64,000 nucleotides of DNA from Chrysaora quinquecirrha (lineage: Eukaryota; Cnidaria; Scyphozoa; Semaeostomeae; Pelagiidae). The translations under genes were made by a program, and so were the position numbers. Below, piece by piece: positions 32,225-47,200 of the stretch; position 1 is the stretch's first letter; every line of letters starts with the position of its first letter. The DNA lies in NCBI GenBank assembly GCA_014526335.1, contig JACTAT010000016.1, positions 5,759,346-5,823,345 on the forward strand. Direction: 5' to 3'. The notes below the pieces were generated by a model. It made no database searches. It had not been told where the DNA came from and saw only the letters and a list, made by a program, of their open reading frames with translations.

Positions 32225-35200
32225 TTATTTTTTCTCGTCGCTTACATTTTCAGTACAGTTCTCAGTATTAATATCATTCAATCCAAGTTCTTCATTTTGT
32301 TCAAATGTTCTTTCATATTTCTCAACTTTCAAATCAGGGTCTTCGTCAGGAGAGTATATATTCTGGAAAAATAACAATTACAAATTTATTTTATTACATA
32401 TTGCAAATCTACGTGTTGCAACTCATTTTGGCCAGCATTGTACCATCACAGTTATAAATTTTAAGTATTGCGAAGTAAAGCGAAAACATCTTGGAACAAA
32501 ATTTTTTTCGTCTTAAGCTACGGGGACACGGAAACAAATTTTCATGCGATTGCAACAAAAAAATAATTTGTTGCAATCGCATGAATATGTTTCACTGTGT
32601 CCCCACCTTAAATGCACCTATTTTGCAACTTTTTTCGCTCAAAGTTTTTGTTGCTGAAACAAGAAAAAAATTCAAATCGATTTGAATTTTTTTATTTGTT
32701 TCAGCAACAAAAAATTTATGTTGCTAATTTATTCATATTCACATGTTTTGTTTCATAAATTTTGTTTCATGAGCTGGAAGCCATGCGACACGGAAATAAT
32801 TTTTCATGCGATTGCAACAAAATGTTTTTGTTGGGATCGCATGAAAATTTGTTTCCGTGTCCCCGTAGCTTTATAATCCTCAGAGTTTAAACGTCAGAAA
32901 CAGGCCGAAACAACTGACAAAAGCGTCATATATACCCAGATGCGGATCAAAATGCAACAACACTGTTTTCTGAACACCAATCAGCTTGCAGGATACAACG
33001 GGAAGACCAGACTGGAATAGAACTGACTGAAGAGTCGCAGTGAGAAAAAGAACTCACAACTCACAAGTGTCAACACAGAACCGAAAAAACCTTCGATGTT
33101 ATTGTCACTTAAATTATTAATTGACCTTAATTGAAATAAAGGTTTTGGTACCTGAATGTAGCTATTGCCAACTGGATCATCAAGTATCAATGTAACGAAA
33201 ATTTCTCCAGCAATCGCCTAAAATATTAAAAATCATAGTAACTGTCTGTCTAAAGATGTGGCTAAACTAGGAGTAATGGTTTTGTCCCGTAGACCCTTAC
33301 TGTAAATATATCCTTTTTTGACACTGTATTGTTAACTAGTTTGCCTTAATTAGCAATTTATGCTATCATTGCTAGCCAACTTTTCACTAAAGTAATTATA
33401 ATAGTAATAATAATAACAATAGGAGACATGTTGCGCGAGACATTGTATTAAGCGTGTCTCTCAGAGTGGCTAAACATACGACTGACAAGCGCGCGCGCGC
33501 AACATGTCCCCAAAGTCGCCCGCCAAGAAACATCGTCGTTATCTCTTAGAAACAATTGCGTGTCTCTCGCTACAAATTTTGTCGCGCGCCACAAAGTTTC
33601 CGAGTTGGCTAAACTTGGAGACATCGCGCACGACATTTCTTCTATTTTAGCCATCCTTGAGTCTGCTATGATGTGTTCTGCGATTAAACCATCTAATATA
33701 TGGAAGGAACCGACTAACTGGAGGCTAAACTCCTCAGATTTGATTTCCTGGTTAATCAATGCGCAGTTTTTCTCAGGCTACAAGAACAGGGAGATGCAAG
33801 AACCATTATTAAACTATATAACAACACATAGATAAATAAAGATGAATAGCAGAAACAGGTAAGTAAAGATTGTTGTATTTTCAACGAAGTAAAATAAACA
33901 AAAACAAAGTACCTAATGTAAATAAATTAAACGTTTGTTACTATAACAGATTTTTAAATAGCAGTTTCTTTGTTATTGTTTTGCTTAGGCAACAAAATAC
34001 CATTCTCAGCTCCTTTCACATCCATCCTCTTCGTCCCGTCCTTGCAACAGCGGATAAACGCAAAAAATCTTCCTGCTTCTATTCGTAACGTTTTACGATA
34101 CTTCTCGATAAAATAGAAATACACAAACGGATTAATTGCGCCATACGCGTAAGCCATTACGCTCGTTATCAAGCTCGTAAGAGATGCCGAATCTGACGTA
34201 ACTCTCTCGCTACCAATAAAAAGCACAATCTCCTGTATGTATGAAGGAAGCCAACAAATCTGGAATAAAACGACAGATGTTACGAGCATTTTGACCGTGT
34301 TCCACTTCTTTTTACGAGCACGCTCTTTCGTTGAACGTGAAAGCACGCCAGGACGCTTCATTTTATACAGGAATTCGTAAATCACCCTCGAATACAGAAC
34401 AGTCATGCATAGAAACGGCAAAACAGTGAAAATTATGAAAATAGCGATAAAGTACGCGAAGTGACTCTTCGATGTATGGCTTGGGGGAAATACCCAAAGA
34501 TCAGAGCATTCTTTTGTCGAACTAGTTTCGAAGAATCTTGATTGGAATAAGACGAATGGCATTGCGACAGGCCAACCGACAATCCACGCGAAAATCAGCA
34601 TTATTCTCACGTAACGGCGTTTAATTTTCACGAAAGGTTTTACAACGGCGAAGTATTGCTCGACGCATTTGATTACCAATATAATGTTAGAGGTAGTAAG
34701 GACGGCGTATTCGATTACGACTGTGGCGTTGCATGTTACGCTGCCGAAAGGCCATTTTTGTAACAAAGTTTCGATGACAAACAAGGTGGTTGGGATTCCT
34801 GATATAATGATGTTGCAAATAGCCTTGTGTATGATGCATATGTTGACGGAACCCTTGGCGCATTTAAATTTCGCTGCAAGCCAGATGCCCAAAGAGTTGC
34901 CGATAATGCTGATCGCAATGATGATTGGGAATAACGTCAACGCGATATATCGATACGCCTTTGCGTGAGTATTTGATTCAACACTAACTGTATCATTTTT
35001 AGTACTGAGTGAGGAATTAGCTGCGGCCATCTTCACGTCACCTGGTAAAATTGGGCTATACTATCTTCAGTCAACTCTCCGCTTCTGTTATAAGCTTACA
35101 CAGTATTATGGCCAACAAGACAAGCTGTTCGTTTCCCCTGGCATCAGGCAGCATCTAAATACTTCGTTCGTCCAGGCATTACGTAGTCTAATCCACTGTT

Positions 35201-38200
35201 CCGCTATAGGCTTAGGCTTTCGCTGTAGGCCAAGGCTCTCCGGGCACTCAGCTTCTTCACGAATAAAAGCAATAACAAAAACACTCTTAGCCAAGGGCCA
35301 AGCAATGAAAGCTTCCTTAACAGGCGCTAACCAAGAACTAAAACCTTCTTGGAGCAGAGTAACTAAATCCCTTGCTTCTCTTGTCAATAATCTTCTACTA
35401 AGTCTTCTGAAGTCTCCGTCTCTCCAGGCGCAAAGCAGCAACAAAGAAATTTCCTTCGGCAACTTGGTAGACTCAACCGAATTTCGCCTCAACAAATTTC
35501 TTGCAGCTGCTATGTCTGCCGGCCTGCGTGCTGCGTCTGCGTCTCTGTAGTTTACAGAGTGCAGATCGCTTTTTCTTATGCATGAATAACTGGAAGCTAT
35601 CATTTATAAGACTTATGATGAATTATATATCATGGTTACACCCATTCATCATCATCACAAATTTTAATACAAAGATTAATGAACTAAGTTTGCAGTCAAA
35701 TCCAACCTGCCTTTCTAATTGATTATGAAGCAGGGGGTTGGAATTTTGAGACTGTACGGTGGAGCCCCTTCTATTGATGTTGGTAATTGACCAGAGTCTT
35801 AGACCCTGGCCAAACGATCAAACATTGATGGTCAAACATTGGAAATTTGCTTTACAAACAATGTCTGACCGTTTGGTCACGTCGCAAAACATTGCTTGAC
35901 AAGCAGAGTCGGCTTGACAATGTTTTTGAAAAACTTCAAAAGCTATTTCTCTTGCCGTAAGCAAAACAGTAACTTTTTGCGATGGGGCCAAATGATCAAA
36001 CATTTTGTTGGACAAGCAAATTTCAAATGTTTGACAAACAATGTTTGACCGTTTCGCCAGGGTCTAAGGCTCTAACGTACAGTATTAAGCCTTGGCTAAG
36101 CGAACAAAAACATACCAACAATGTTTGTTCGCTTAGCCAAGGCTTAATACTGTACGTTAGAGCCGTAGACCCTGGCGAAACGGTCAAACATTGTTTGTCA
36201 AACATTTGAGATATGCTTTTAAAGCAATTTTTGTCTGTTTGGCCACGTCACTAAACATTGCTTGACAAGCTGAACTTAATAGCATTGTTTTTGGAAAACT
36301 TCAATAGTAGGGGAGCCTAAACTAGAGACTTTAGAGTGAGTCTACAATCACGGAAAAAATTGTTGAGGCAAACCTGAAATTGGCTCTTTAAGTTCCCCTA
36401 GTACTCCCAATTTTCCCCTTCCCCCAGCTCAACATCGAATGGGGGAGGGGCAGAAAAGACATGGAATCTCAACACTTCATCAGTATGTATGAGTACATAG
36501 TGATTTTAGGTCACCCCTTGATGATCCTAAGCTCAAACCCCCAGCTTTGTTACTGTTCTCCCGACACCCTTGCATTCGGATACACCACTGAGCGTAATTC
36601 TGACGAACCAATTCACTCCTATGAATGAATGAATGATTGTCTAGTAAACAATCTTACGTGCGTCAACTGCTAAAGACCTGCAATCTACCACCAGTGCTTC
36701 TATAAACACATCAAGAATGCAACTATGCAACTAAGGGCCTTAGGGCCTGTTTATATGGGGAAAATCATCCCACCTTCCAGCCCTTCAGCTGAGCAGTGAG
36801 ACGAAATTCTCATGTGTTTACATGTGGAATTCCATCCCACCTTCCAGCCAGTTGTCTCATATTTCCGCTTTTGTTTAATTTTCTCAGACAATAGGATTAT
36901 GTCTGGCGCTTGCGCATAATGAGCAATTTCATCCCACCGTCCAGCTTTCATCCCACCTTCCAGCGTTTATATGAGAAAATTTCATCCCACCCAGGTGAGA
37001 TCCCACCTCTCAACGAGTGAGATCTCACCTGGCCGGGATGAAACGTTTTTCATATAAACAGAAGATGAAAATCACAAAGGTTTGTATTGGAAGGTGAGAT
37101 CTCACCTCTCAGCTACAGGGCTGGAAGGTGGGATGATTTTCCCCATATAAACAGGCCCTTAGTATACTTCGCTTTTGCAGTTATCAAAACTTAAGGCCCT
37201 GGCCAACCGATCAAACATTGTCAAAAGTTTGAAATTGATTATAAAACAATGTTTCAACATTTGGCAACCTCACAAAAAATTGCTTGACAAGCCGAAATGA
37301 ACAGAATTTATTGCACGGTGTTTTGAAAATGGTCAAACACATTTATTGCAAGCAAAAATGTTTGACGAGGCCAAACGGTAAATTATTTTGCTTTGCAAAA
37401 AATTCAGATGTTTGACAAAGAATGTTTGATCGTTTGACCAGGGCTTAACTTCAACTTTGAGTGCTGGATTTCGAGGATAAATTTTTGTGTGAAGAAAGAA
37501 ATTTTCGTCAATTTTGAAAACGAGGCTCGATTAAATGATAAGATAAGTTGTTGCTGTTGTTGTGCAAAATGTTGTTATTGTTGAGGCCTTCTAAATTTAA
37601 CAGCAACAGCCATAGGCAAACGTAATAGGGTTATGGGGAGAATTTATGGGCAGGCACAGTCAACAGAAAGAAGGGCTCCCCCTTTCTATTGACTATGGAG
37701 AAAGCTACCTCCTAACTTTGAGAATTGTTTGGACAAAGCCTTAATTATGTCTGACATAAGGCTAAATAAGCTAAATATCCTCTCTATCAAAAACGACATA
37801 AAATCTATCTGTATCTATACATAATTGCGGAAAGGTGATATAGAAGAAAAAGTAATCATAATTTTCATCCACGACATCTTTCTGAAACAATCACTTTGAG
37901 AAAAAAATTGAGGGTTGGTGTTAGGATATTTGCTAACGTTAGCATTTAGCAGTTAAGAGGTTTGGTTCCATTAAAGTCAGAGCAAGTTGGAGTATCCCGT
38001 CATGACAAGCGTCCCGTTAGCATCAAGGTTCAGCGTTAGGATTCAGCGCTAGAGCTAGACTAGGGCCATTGTTTGTGTTACTTTCCCGTTACTTTTGTTC
38101 TTTGCGGAAGTATGTTCACTAAACTCCATGTAAGGGTGTTGGCTTGCTATTCAGTAAGGTTTTAAGAGCATAACGTAAGAGTTAGCGATAAGGTCGGCAC

Positions 38201-41200
38201 TAAGGCTAGGGCCATTGTTAGTGTTACGTTTGTTCATTTTAGAGTGACGTCAACTTAATTACATCTAAGGGTGTACTAATCTGTGCGCTACATAGCTGCT
38301 GTTCAATTAGATTTTTGTAGACACAGTTCCTTGGACTCCAAGGGTTCCCGAATTGCTCTGAAAAACGTGCTGCTTGGTCTTTTTGCAAAGGGATTTTCTC
38401 CACTCAGTGAACGCTCTTCTGTATTGCTGATTGAATACGAAATAAATTAACGGTGTTACAACACAGTACATATAGCCACACAATCCACATAGGAGATTTA
38501 TCACTTGTATTCTTAGATTGCTAGACGTTTTCTCGATCCCACCAGCCAGTAGAAACTCTTGTATATAGGATGGGAGCCAACAAACTTGAAACACAACCAT
38601 TGTTGTTATCAGCATTTTGATCGTGCGCCATTTTTGTTCCCGTTCTTTCTGTTTGCTGTCGTCAGTCTGAAACCCAGGCCTCTTCATCTTAGTCAGGACG
38701 ACGTGGATGACTTTGAAATAACAAACGGACATGAAGACAATTGGTACAACATAAAGAACGACGAACATCACGGAGTAATAAGCAAGAGCGGATTTCGTCA
38801 TTCCAATTGTCGTAACGGCCCACATATTATTGCACTCTGGTTGCGCGGCGGCGTTCGGGTGATCGTCGTCGACATACCGCGGCTGTAGAATAACAAACGG
38901 AACGGCAAACGGCCAACCAATTAACCACGCGACAAGAAGCATCCATCGTGAGGTTTTCAAGCTGATCTTCTTCTTAAACGGTTTGACAATAGCAATATAC
39001 CGCTCCAACGCGATACATACGAGCGACATTTTTGCTGACGTTAAAGCGGCATATTCAAAGACGACGAGACCGTCGCAGGCTTTACTACCAAAATGCCAAT
39101 CGCCTGTAGCCAGCTCAATTATATACATGAACGGAAAGAAACACAGGATGATGTTACAGGCGGACAAATTTATCACCATAACCCTCATCGGGCCTTTCAG
39201 TAAGCGATATTTCCTCGAGAGGTGTATGACTAGTGAATTGCCGAACACTGATAATAATATAATAACTGGGATGGCGGATAACCCAATTTTCTTGATTACA
39301 GGTGGGTATGGTTTGTCCCCAAATGTGGCTTTTGTTGTTGCGGCAATTGGTAACTTTGTGGATAAAGTCGAGTTTATCGTTGACAAATTCATGTTTGGAG
39401 TTTCTTTGAAACTGGAAACTGGAAGGAGCCGGTTCTATTATAACCAGCGGCAGTACAAAATCAGTTTAAACGGTTCTACAATAACCAGATTCCAAAAGAT
39501 TGACTTCGCTTCAGTGATGGTATTACCAATATTACTTTTCTTGTGAAACAGAACAATAACCAGTATGAAACTGGCAGAAACCGGTTCCGCGATAACTAGA
39601 TGTCGTACAAAATCAGCATAAACCGGTTCTAGTTTACCCAGCGGCGTTGAAAACCGCAAAAACCGGTTCTACAATAAAAAGTTCTCCAAAAGGTTAATAA
39701 GGTTTCTCTACGTGTTCCCTTGTTTTGATCAGTTAAAAGGTGCAATGTATTTGACAATTAGAAATACAGAATATATATACGATTTTAAGCATACAAGCCG
39801 GAAATGAAGTGCAGTTGTTTATTCTCACGTCAATTTAGGCCAATTTACCTCTTCGAAGTCAAAAGTCTTTACCCTAGCTTTCCTTTCAAAAGTTCTCTGA
39901 ACTTCGGAGACTTTCACAAGCAGTTTATTATATTTGAGATTATTACAGAAATCTGACAAAGTAGCTGTAAAAAATCCAACGGCAACTTAAAATTAGTTTC
40001 TGGAATCCAAATTTATGTCAACATTTACGAGTACCGTGTCATGCAGTCCAGTTGTGTACTCATGTCATTGCAAACAATTACAAAAGTAATCTAGACGGAG
40101 GGAGATGGTGTCGTCAAATTCTGCTGAAAAGTGACATTTTCAAAGCTTTTCACATGCAGTAAAATAAGATAGGGTAAAAAGAAGGATATGAAGGTGAGCG
40201 GCAACAGATAAAGGAAAAGCTTAAGGAAAAAAATGATGATAAATCTTTTTTTCTGAAATTCGTGGCTGTTTACGAACAGAGAACCTCAGAGATGATTGCC
40301 CCCCGTTAACGTAGAATTTCAGCAATTTAAACTACAATTAGGTCAAACAAACAAAGCTTTTTCCTTCGTTCAATTTCTTTCCAATCTGCAGTGAATTCCT
40401 AATTAATCAAGCATAACGACTTAATTAAAGAACCACATGCGTAGGCTGCCCCGTAGCGACTTTGATGTTCTTCCTACATTGCTAGGAACGATGTTACGGA
40501 GGAGGAAACGCAGGATGCGTATGTCATTTGAAACGTCTGCGTCACTGATAGCGTAGGATGTACCAACTGGATGATGCGGCAAACGCAAATGATGGTGAAT
40601 AATCGCTCAAACCATTGTTTATTTCTTACATCTGACGCAATCGCAGTCGCACGAGCTATTTTCATTTTCGAAAACATTTCATTGCTAAAAATATGTACCT
40701 CGCCCTACGTCCTTCATACCCTACAATCATCTGGGACACTGTTTCCACAACATATAGTTTTTCCTTTTAACCCTATCTTCCTAATACACCTTCCATCTTC
40801 CTGCCATTTCCTGATACAATGTAGACCCACAAAGAAAAACAAAACATTCAGAGCTAGTAGTTGTTCTTCAATGTTGTCCAAATATGAAAGAGACGAAATA
40901 CCAAAGCCTAAAAACGTTGGCAAGCAGCGGGAAGTGACTCCGGCAGTAACCTCAAGTCATTATGTACACGGCTCAGTTTCTGAGTCAAGAAATACTGATT
41001 CTCTTGACTCTTAAACCGCTGGTTCTTACTACTGGGTTTGTACTGAACGATTTTCAGTGTCCTTTTCAACATTTTAACCCTTTTGCCTTCCTTGCTTTCA
41101 ATAGTCTATGTCAGACTTAATTCGCCCCTCGATCTAATTGCTTCTCTCAAATTGAGAAGCTTTCTTGGCTTCCTAATGAGGCGCTAATCAGACCATCAAA

Positions 41201-44200
41201 CATTGTTTTTCAAACAGTTGAAATTTTCAATCAAAAAGAGAGTACAGGAAATAAAACTGGTTAAGTAAGTACCTTGTCTAGCTTCTCTATAAACTCTTGC
41301 AATTTGTGTTTGCTTTCGCTTGTTGAACTGTCACCAATGGCGAAAGGATGTAATGTCGATAACTGTTAGAAGAATAAAATCAAATTATGAGAACAGTATT
41401 CATTAATGATTGACAAAAGTTCTAAAGTAGCATATTTTCTCGAATGTAAACCCCGTTTACACAATGCCGGTATAAGGTACGAAACAATACCGTTTTGGCC
41501 TTGCGTCTACACTATGCCGGGACAGTTTTAATATGAGTACGGTACGAAATGAATACGATACGCTAAGCGGTTCATCTGAAAACGGCATAGTGTAAATGGC
41601 TGAATACGGTAAATACGGTACAGTTTGATGCCCCTTCGCTGAATGAATTAGAGAAAAACGATTACTCTTTGTTCTTGTTGACATGAAACAATAGATTTTA
41701 GACAAAAAATGGTGACCTTGCTCATCGTTTTCATTTCATACCGGCTTAGTGTAAATGGGGACTCCCAATTCCCCACCCGACATGAAATCATAACGTATTC
41801 ATTTCATACCGGCATGGTGTAAACGGGGCCTAAACACTAGGATGAATTTCTCCACAAGCAGCATGCCACTATTGATGGACTCAAATCAGGACTGCGTGAT
41901 CAGAGAGCCAAAGACAATTCCACCAAGTTAAAGAGCTCAATGTTATTGTCGAGCAACTCTCCAATTCCATCAGCCCAAGGCTCTCCTTCCACCTGGCTTT
42001 GTGTTTCGGCTATGCAAAGCCTTCATCAGTGCTAAACAAAGTCATTTGCATTCGTTGATTGGCAAAGACAAGGATAAATTTGCCCACAAGAGGGAGACCA
42101 ATACAAGCATTGGTGAGATATACAGCAAAAACCCGCAAATAAGAACATAAGTTTTTGAAGACAGCCTGCTGAGGTGTGTATGTAATGATGTGTATGCCAT
42201 AATCAGGGTAGCAGTTCTCACAAGAGGATCAAAAGCGATTGCTAGGAAAAATAAGGAATGGTTCAAGGTGGGTTCAAGGTTAAACAGCTTAAGCATGCCC
42301 CTAATTCTCAATGCACTGAATGCAATGTCTTTTAAGTGTATGAAAGAGGTTAAGCAAAGTACAAGTTGCATTAAAAACCCGTTAGTCATCCGAGTCCCGT
42401 AACTAAGAACATCTTTGGATATCAGGCTGAATGGTCCTTATCTATTTGGTATAAAATATGTAATATCAGGCTGTAGGTTCTTAGCAAATGAAGGTTCTTA
42501 TGTGCGAGTTTTTACTGTCAATCCAAGGCTGCATGATCAGAGAGCCAACAACAATTCCAATGAGCAGCAAAGCCACAACAAAATTATCGAGTAACTCTCC
42601 AAGTCAAACGACCCAAGGTTTTCCTCTCATTGGTCATCATGTTTTGAATAAGTTAAGCCTCCTTCAATGGTATCAAATGAAAAAATATATTGTTGAAAAG
42701 ACTAAGGGCGTATTTTTTTGGTCACATTCTGTTTTCAGCAGACGCCTTCTCTTTTCGGTAGACGTCGCAACGTATTTTTTGGTACCGTCTTCTGAAAACG
42801 GCAGGCTTGGTAGGCCTCCAAAACCTTCTGGAAGGTTTCGCAGATATTGAAAGGAAGCTCGTTCACGCTGTAAAATGAATGGTTTAGTTGGAGTTTTTAC
42901 TGATCAGCCTACCGTTTTCGGCAGCTGTGTTTTTTTGGTCCAGAAAAACTTTTTCCTGCTTAGTCTACCGTTTTCAGAATTAGGAAGGTTTACGAATACG
43001 CCCTAAATCAGATGAAAAGAGAAACGAATAAATATATCAATAAATCTACCTGTTCTTTAAAATCCCCCAATAAACCTTCCACAGTTGTAAATTTTCCACC
43101 AATTGTGCCAGATCTAATCTCAAATTCAAGTTCAGGGATTATGACATCACATGTCTCCGACTATGAAAAAGAACACTGTTATCAGAAAACAAAGAGACTA
43201 TGGGTTATGGTTAATATAGATGAAAATATATAAACCTGCATTTCCTTCCTCCAAAAACCAGAAGCCTGAAATTCTCAATATTTACGTCCTTAGATCTTAT
43301 TCTCAGTTCCGAATATGTATGTACTCCCTGACCGTATTTCCTCACTTAAGCGCCCAGCGTCTTAGATAGGAGTAATTATTTGAAAATTCATGAAAAAAGT
43401 AAAGTTCTGCTGACGAAATATGGGTTTGGCAGCAACTTGCAAGGTGTCTCTTGATTTCTACCATCAAGAGCTTACACACACACAACATCACGTGCACAAT
43501 ATGTAATTAGTAATCACGTGTACATAGGATATAAATACGAATGTAAGCAATGTAAAGTAGACTTGATTTATCTCTGTAAATGTAACCGATTGATGAGATA
43601 TAGAGAAAATGTAAAAGGGCGTTTTTCTTTGCACCTCGTTCTGCCAAGCGAACCTTTATTATGAGTACTGAAGCGCCTCTTACAAAACTGTGGGGGAGGG
43701 GGCAAGTGGGGGTTCCAATTTCGATCCTCCCAATAGCTACGTCTATGGTTTCATCATTAATCATAAAAATAGTAACTCCTAAATAGAGGGGGGGGCAATT
43801 GGGGGCCACTACCCCTTGGCCTCCTAGTGGCTACGACTTTGGTTTAATCATCAATCATCGAAGAAAAAACCATTCAAAGTAAGTAAATAAAAGGAATTTT
43901 ACAGTCAATACCTTCAGCACATCCCTGCTCAGGTCGATCGTTTTGCTCATTTTTAACGTCATTCTTGTTCCAAGCGGCTCAACTCCTCCTGTACCACATC
44001 AAAAATTAAAATCTGTAAGATTTCCATGGACATACAGAACATTTACAACAATAACGAAACAGTATAAAGACCTAGCCTGCTCGCGGACTCGACTATGTTC
44101 TGTTACGCATCACACATTGAGTTGAATTTTTTGTGTTACATGTCCAGTCCTCTACTGGAAAAAGCATAACGATCTTAAAAATTTTGGGAAAACTCAGATG

Positions 44201-47200
44201 AATAAAAACTCGCACTTTTGGTGAAGTTTGAGCCTTGCTAACATCCTTAACTTTTCTTACATTTTAGCAGTTACGAGCCTCAATATTTATATTGACACTT
44301 TTCTTATAAAAAAGTTTGCATTGCAATTGTATTTGCTTTGTAATGGATCTAATTTGACCTCCTGGAGATTTATATCATCTTACTGATTCAATGGGTTCTT
44401 TCGAATTTTCCAGGGGTTCTCATCTTACCTCCAGATTTCACTTCGTTTGTTCGACATCCACAAACGTCGCAATTTGTAGCCATAATAACAACTTCTTTGA
44501 AATGTGGGATTCCTTTAGTTACAGTTAAGAAGAATAGAAAGGACGTTTTTTGGAAGTTTAAGAATATTCAGAAACTTTTGAAAGTAGAACATTTTGAAGA
44601 CTGTTTGAGACTAAATTGTCTGATCTGCTACTTCGTGACTTAGGCCCTGGCAAAATAATCAAACATTGTTGGTCAAACATTTGAAATTCGCTCGTCCAAC
44701 AAAATGTTTGATAGTTTGGGCACATCACAAAACATTGCTCATGAAACATCTTTTGCTTACGGCAAGCAGAAAATGTTTTGAAGTTTTAGCAAAACATTGC
44801 CAAGCAAGTTCTGCTTGTCAAGCAATGTTTTGCGGCGTGACCGAACAGTCAAACACTGTTTGTAAAGCAAATCTCAAAAGTTTGAAGAAGAATGCTTGAT
44901 CGTTTGGCCAGGGCCTTAGTTCTATGAGCCCTTTTACGATAGTTCTACGATTTCAGCAGAAAAATGGCCTCTAGATTACATGTCAGACGACTAAAGCTTT
45001 TTAAGAAGAAAAATTACAAGTCAAACAATATAAGGAGAAAAGATACGGACTACTTTCATGTTTGTAACGGCAGGAGATTGGCAATTCGAGCAGTTTGTGG
45101 GGAACTGTAAAACCTAGAAAACGGAATTCAAAATTAAAAATAAGTCTCCTTGATAAAGACATTAGTGAACAAAGGTCAGCGTGCAACAAATATGACTAGA
45201 ACATTAAGAAAAACATTACCTCTTCAGTTAGGTCTAGAGGTCCAGAATCTGCAGAAAAGCGAAATTTTTTATGAATAATAGAGAATTTCCATTTCGGGTT
45301 TAGGTAGGAAAAGCAAATAAGAGATACGGGTACAATAATTTATGAAACTTTAGTATTCAGAGGCAAGGTTTAACAAACTGTGACATAATTGCAAACGGAT
45401 AGCTAACATGTTTTATATGAAAAACAACAGGCTGAAATTTGGGACAACGTTTTTGCTATCTACGAAACTACTTGAGATAAATAAAAGCAAAGTTTAGCAT
45501 CTTTGAAAGGCCAGGCTTACCATTGGTATTAATGGATATTTTAGGAGTCCATGAAATAAGTTAGTAACTCACACAAATTGCATATAACTCTATATTACTA
45601 AGAACCTCTTGGATTTCAGACTGTAATCATTCTTATTTATTGGACCGAAAATGTATAATGTCAGGCTGCGGGTTCTTAATAAATGAAGGTTCTTATATGC
45701 GGGTTTTTACTGTACCTCCTGTAGCTGAACCATAAACAAATCTATGACTAGAATAATCCGAATCTTTGTCGAATCTCCTACTACATAATAAACAACCTGA
45801 AGACTTACTGTATGGAAGTTTTTCCTCTTCGTCCGCAGGTTCATCAGCGATCCCAAGCTTCTCGTTCTGTTCTTTACTTCGTGTGAAATGCTCAATTTGT
45901 GTATTTAAATCCGGATGTGGTGCGTTTGGATTTTCGACGTAACTATTGCCAGAAATGTCTTCAATTATCAACGTGAATTCCTTCTCACCCGAGCAGTAGG
46001 TTTTCAATGTGTCTATGAAATCGTCGATTTTCGCAGCCACCTCTGGTTCCACGATCTAGAAATAATGAAAAATAAAAGAATCAATTCTTTGAATCGAGTC
46101 AAGACATCATATCGTTGCTAAAACAAGCACTGGCCCACGCCGGTGTACCGTTAGTTATGCAATGGCCCAACGATCAAACATTGTATGTCAAACATTTGAA
46201 AATTTGCTAGTTAATTAATGTTTGTATCTTTTGTCACGTCACAAAAAATGCTTGACGAGCTTAATCTAAAAACGAACAAAATCTGTTGTGCAGTGCTTTT
46301 GACAATGTTCAGAAAAATTTTTTATTCGACCCAAGCAAAAAATGCTGGAAGAGAAAAGTTCAGCGACATGGTCGAATAGTGAAACAATTTATAGCCGCAT
46401 TTCAAATGTTTCAAAAACAATGTTTGATCATTTCGCCGGAGCCTTATTCCCTTGCCAAGAGACCTGGAAAGTCGAAACATTTTGGTCAAGTCATAGTTAA
46501 TGCTTGTTGCGAAGATTTTGCTAAGCAATGTTATGCAAAATTTTCAAGACAAAAAATGTTTGAAAGCAATGTTTTGACAGACTTTAAACTATATAGCCCC
46601 TTACCCTTCTTACTGGTTGTTGCTGCTCAAGACCATCAATAGCATTTTGAAGCAATCCTTCCACTGTTGTCAGAGCTAGAAATCGGAAAATAACAACTTC
46701 ATTCAAAGTATCGTAACTAGAATAAAAACTAATTGACTTGATGTCTGTGTCATTTTAATGAACTGTAAAATAAAAACTCGTTAGTAAAAGCGAATGTTCA
46801 AGACTTCAAGCAATATAAGTCTTCTTATGCTGATAGGTCACTAATAAATCTCTGGAGCTGCTCTGAACAACTATACAGTGAAAGTGAGGGAATGGTGCAG
46901 CCATTCTGCAAACCAATATATACTTGCCTCCAGGTTAAATTTTCCCAGAAGTGGCATAACACAAAAGATGGGACTTGAGCATGGACTGCATGACCGAAAG
47001 CCAACGACGTTTCCACTGAGCTATAGAGCTCAATAAAATCGCCGAGTAACTCTCCAAGTCATACAGCCCAAGGCTCTCCTACATTTTGACTTTTTTGTAT
47101 TCCAGCTACGTTGAGCAATCTTCAGCACCATAACTATTTATATATATATTTGTTATGAGTCTATATCAGTCTAGTCTATACTTGAATTGGCAATACAAAC

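Noticed and set aside
40571..41014. 147-residue plus-strand ORF in ZPR1 intron 11
   Set aside because: Mixed composition, no domain or neighbouring exon; likely chance.
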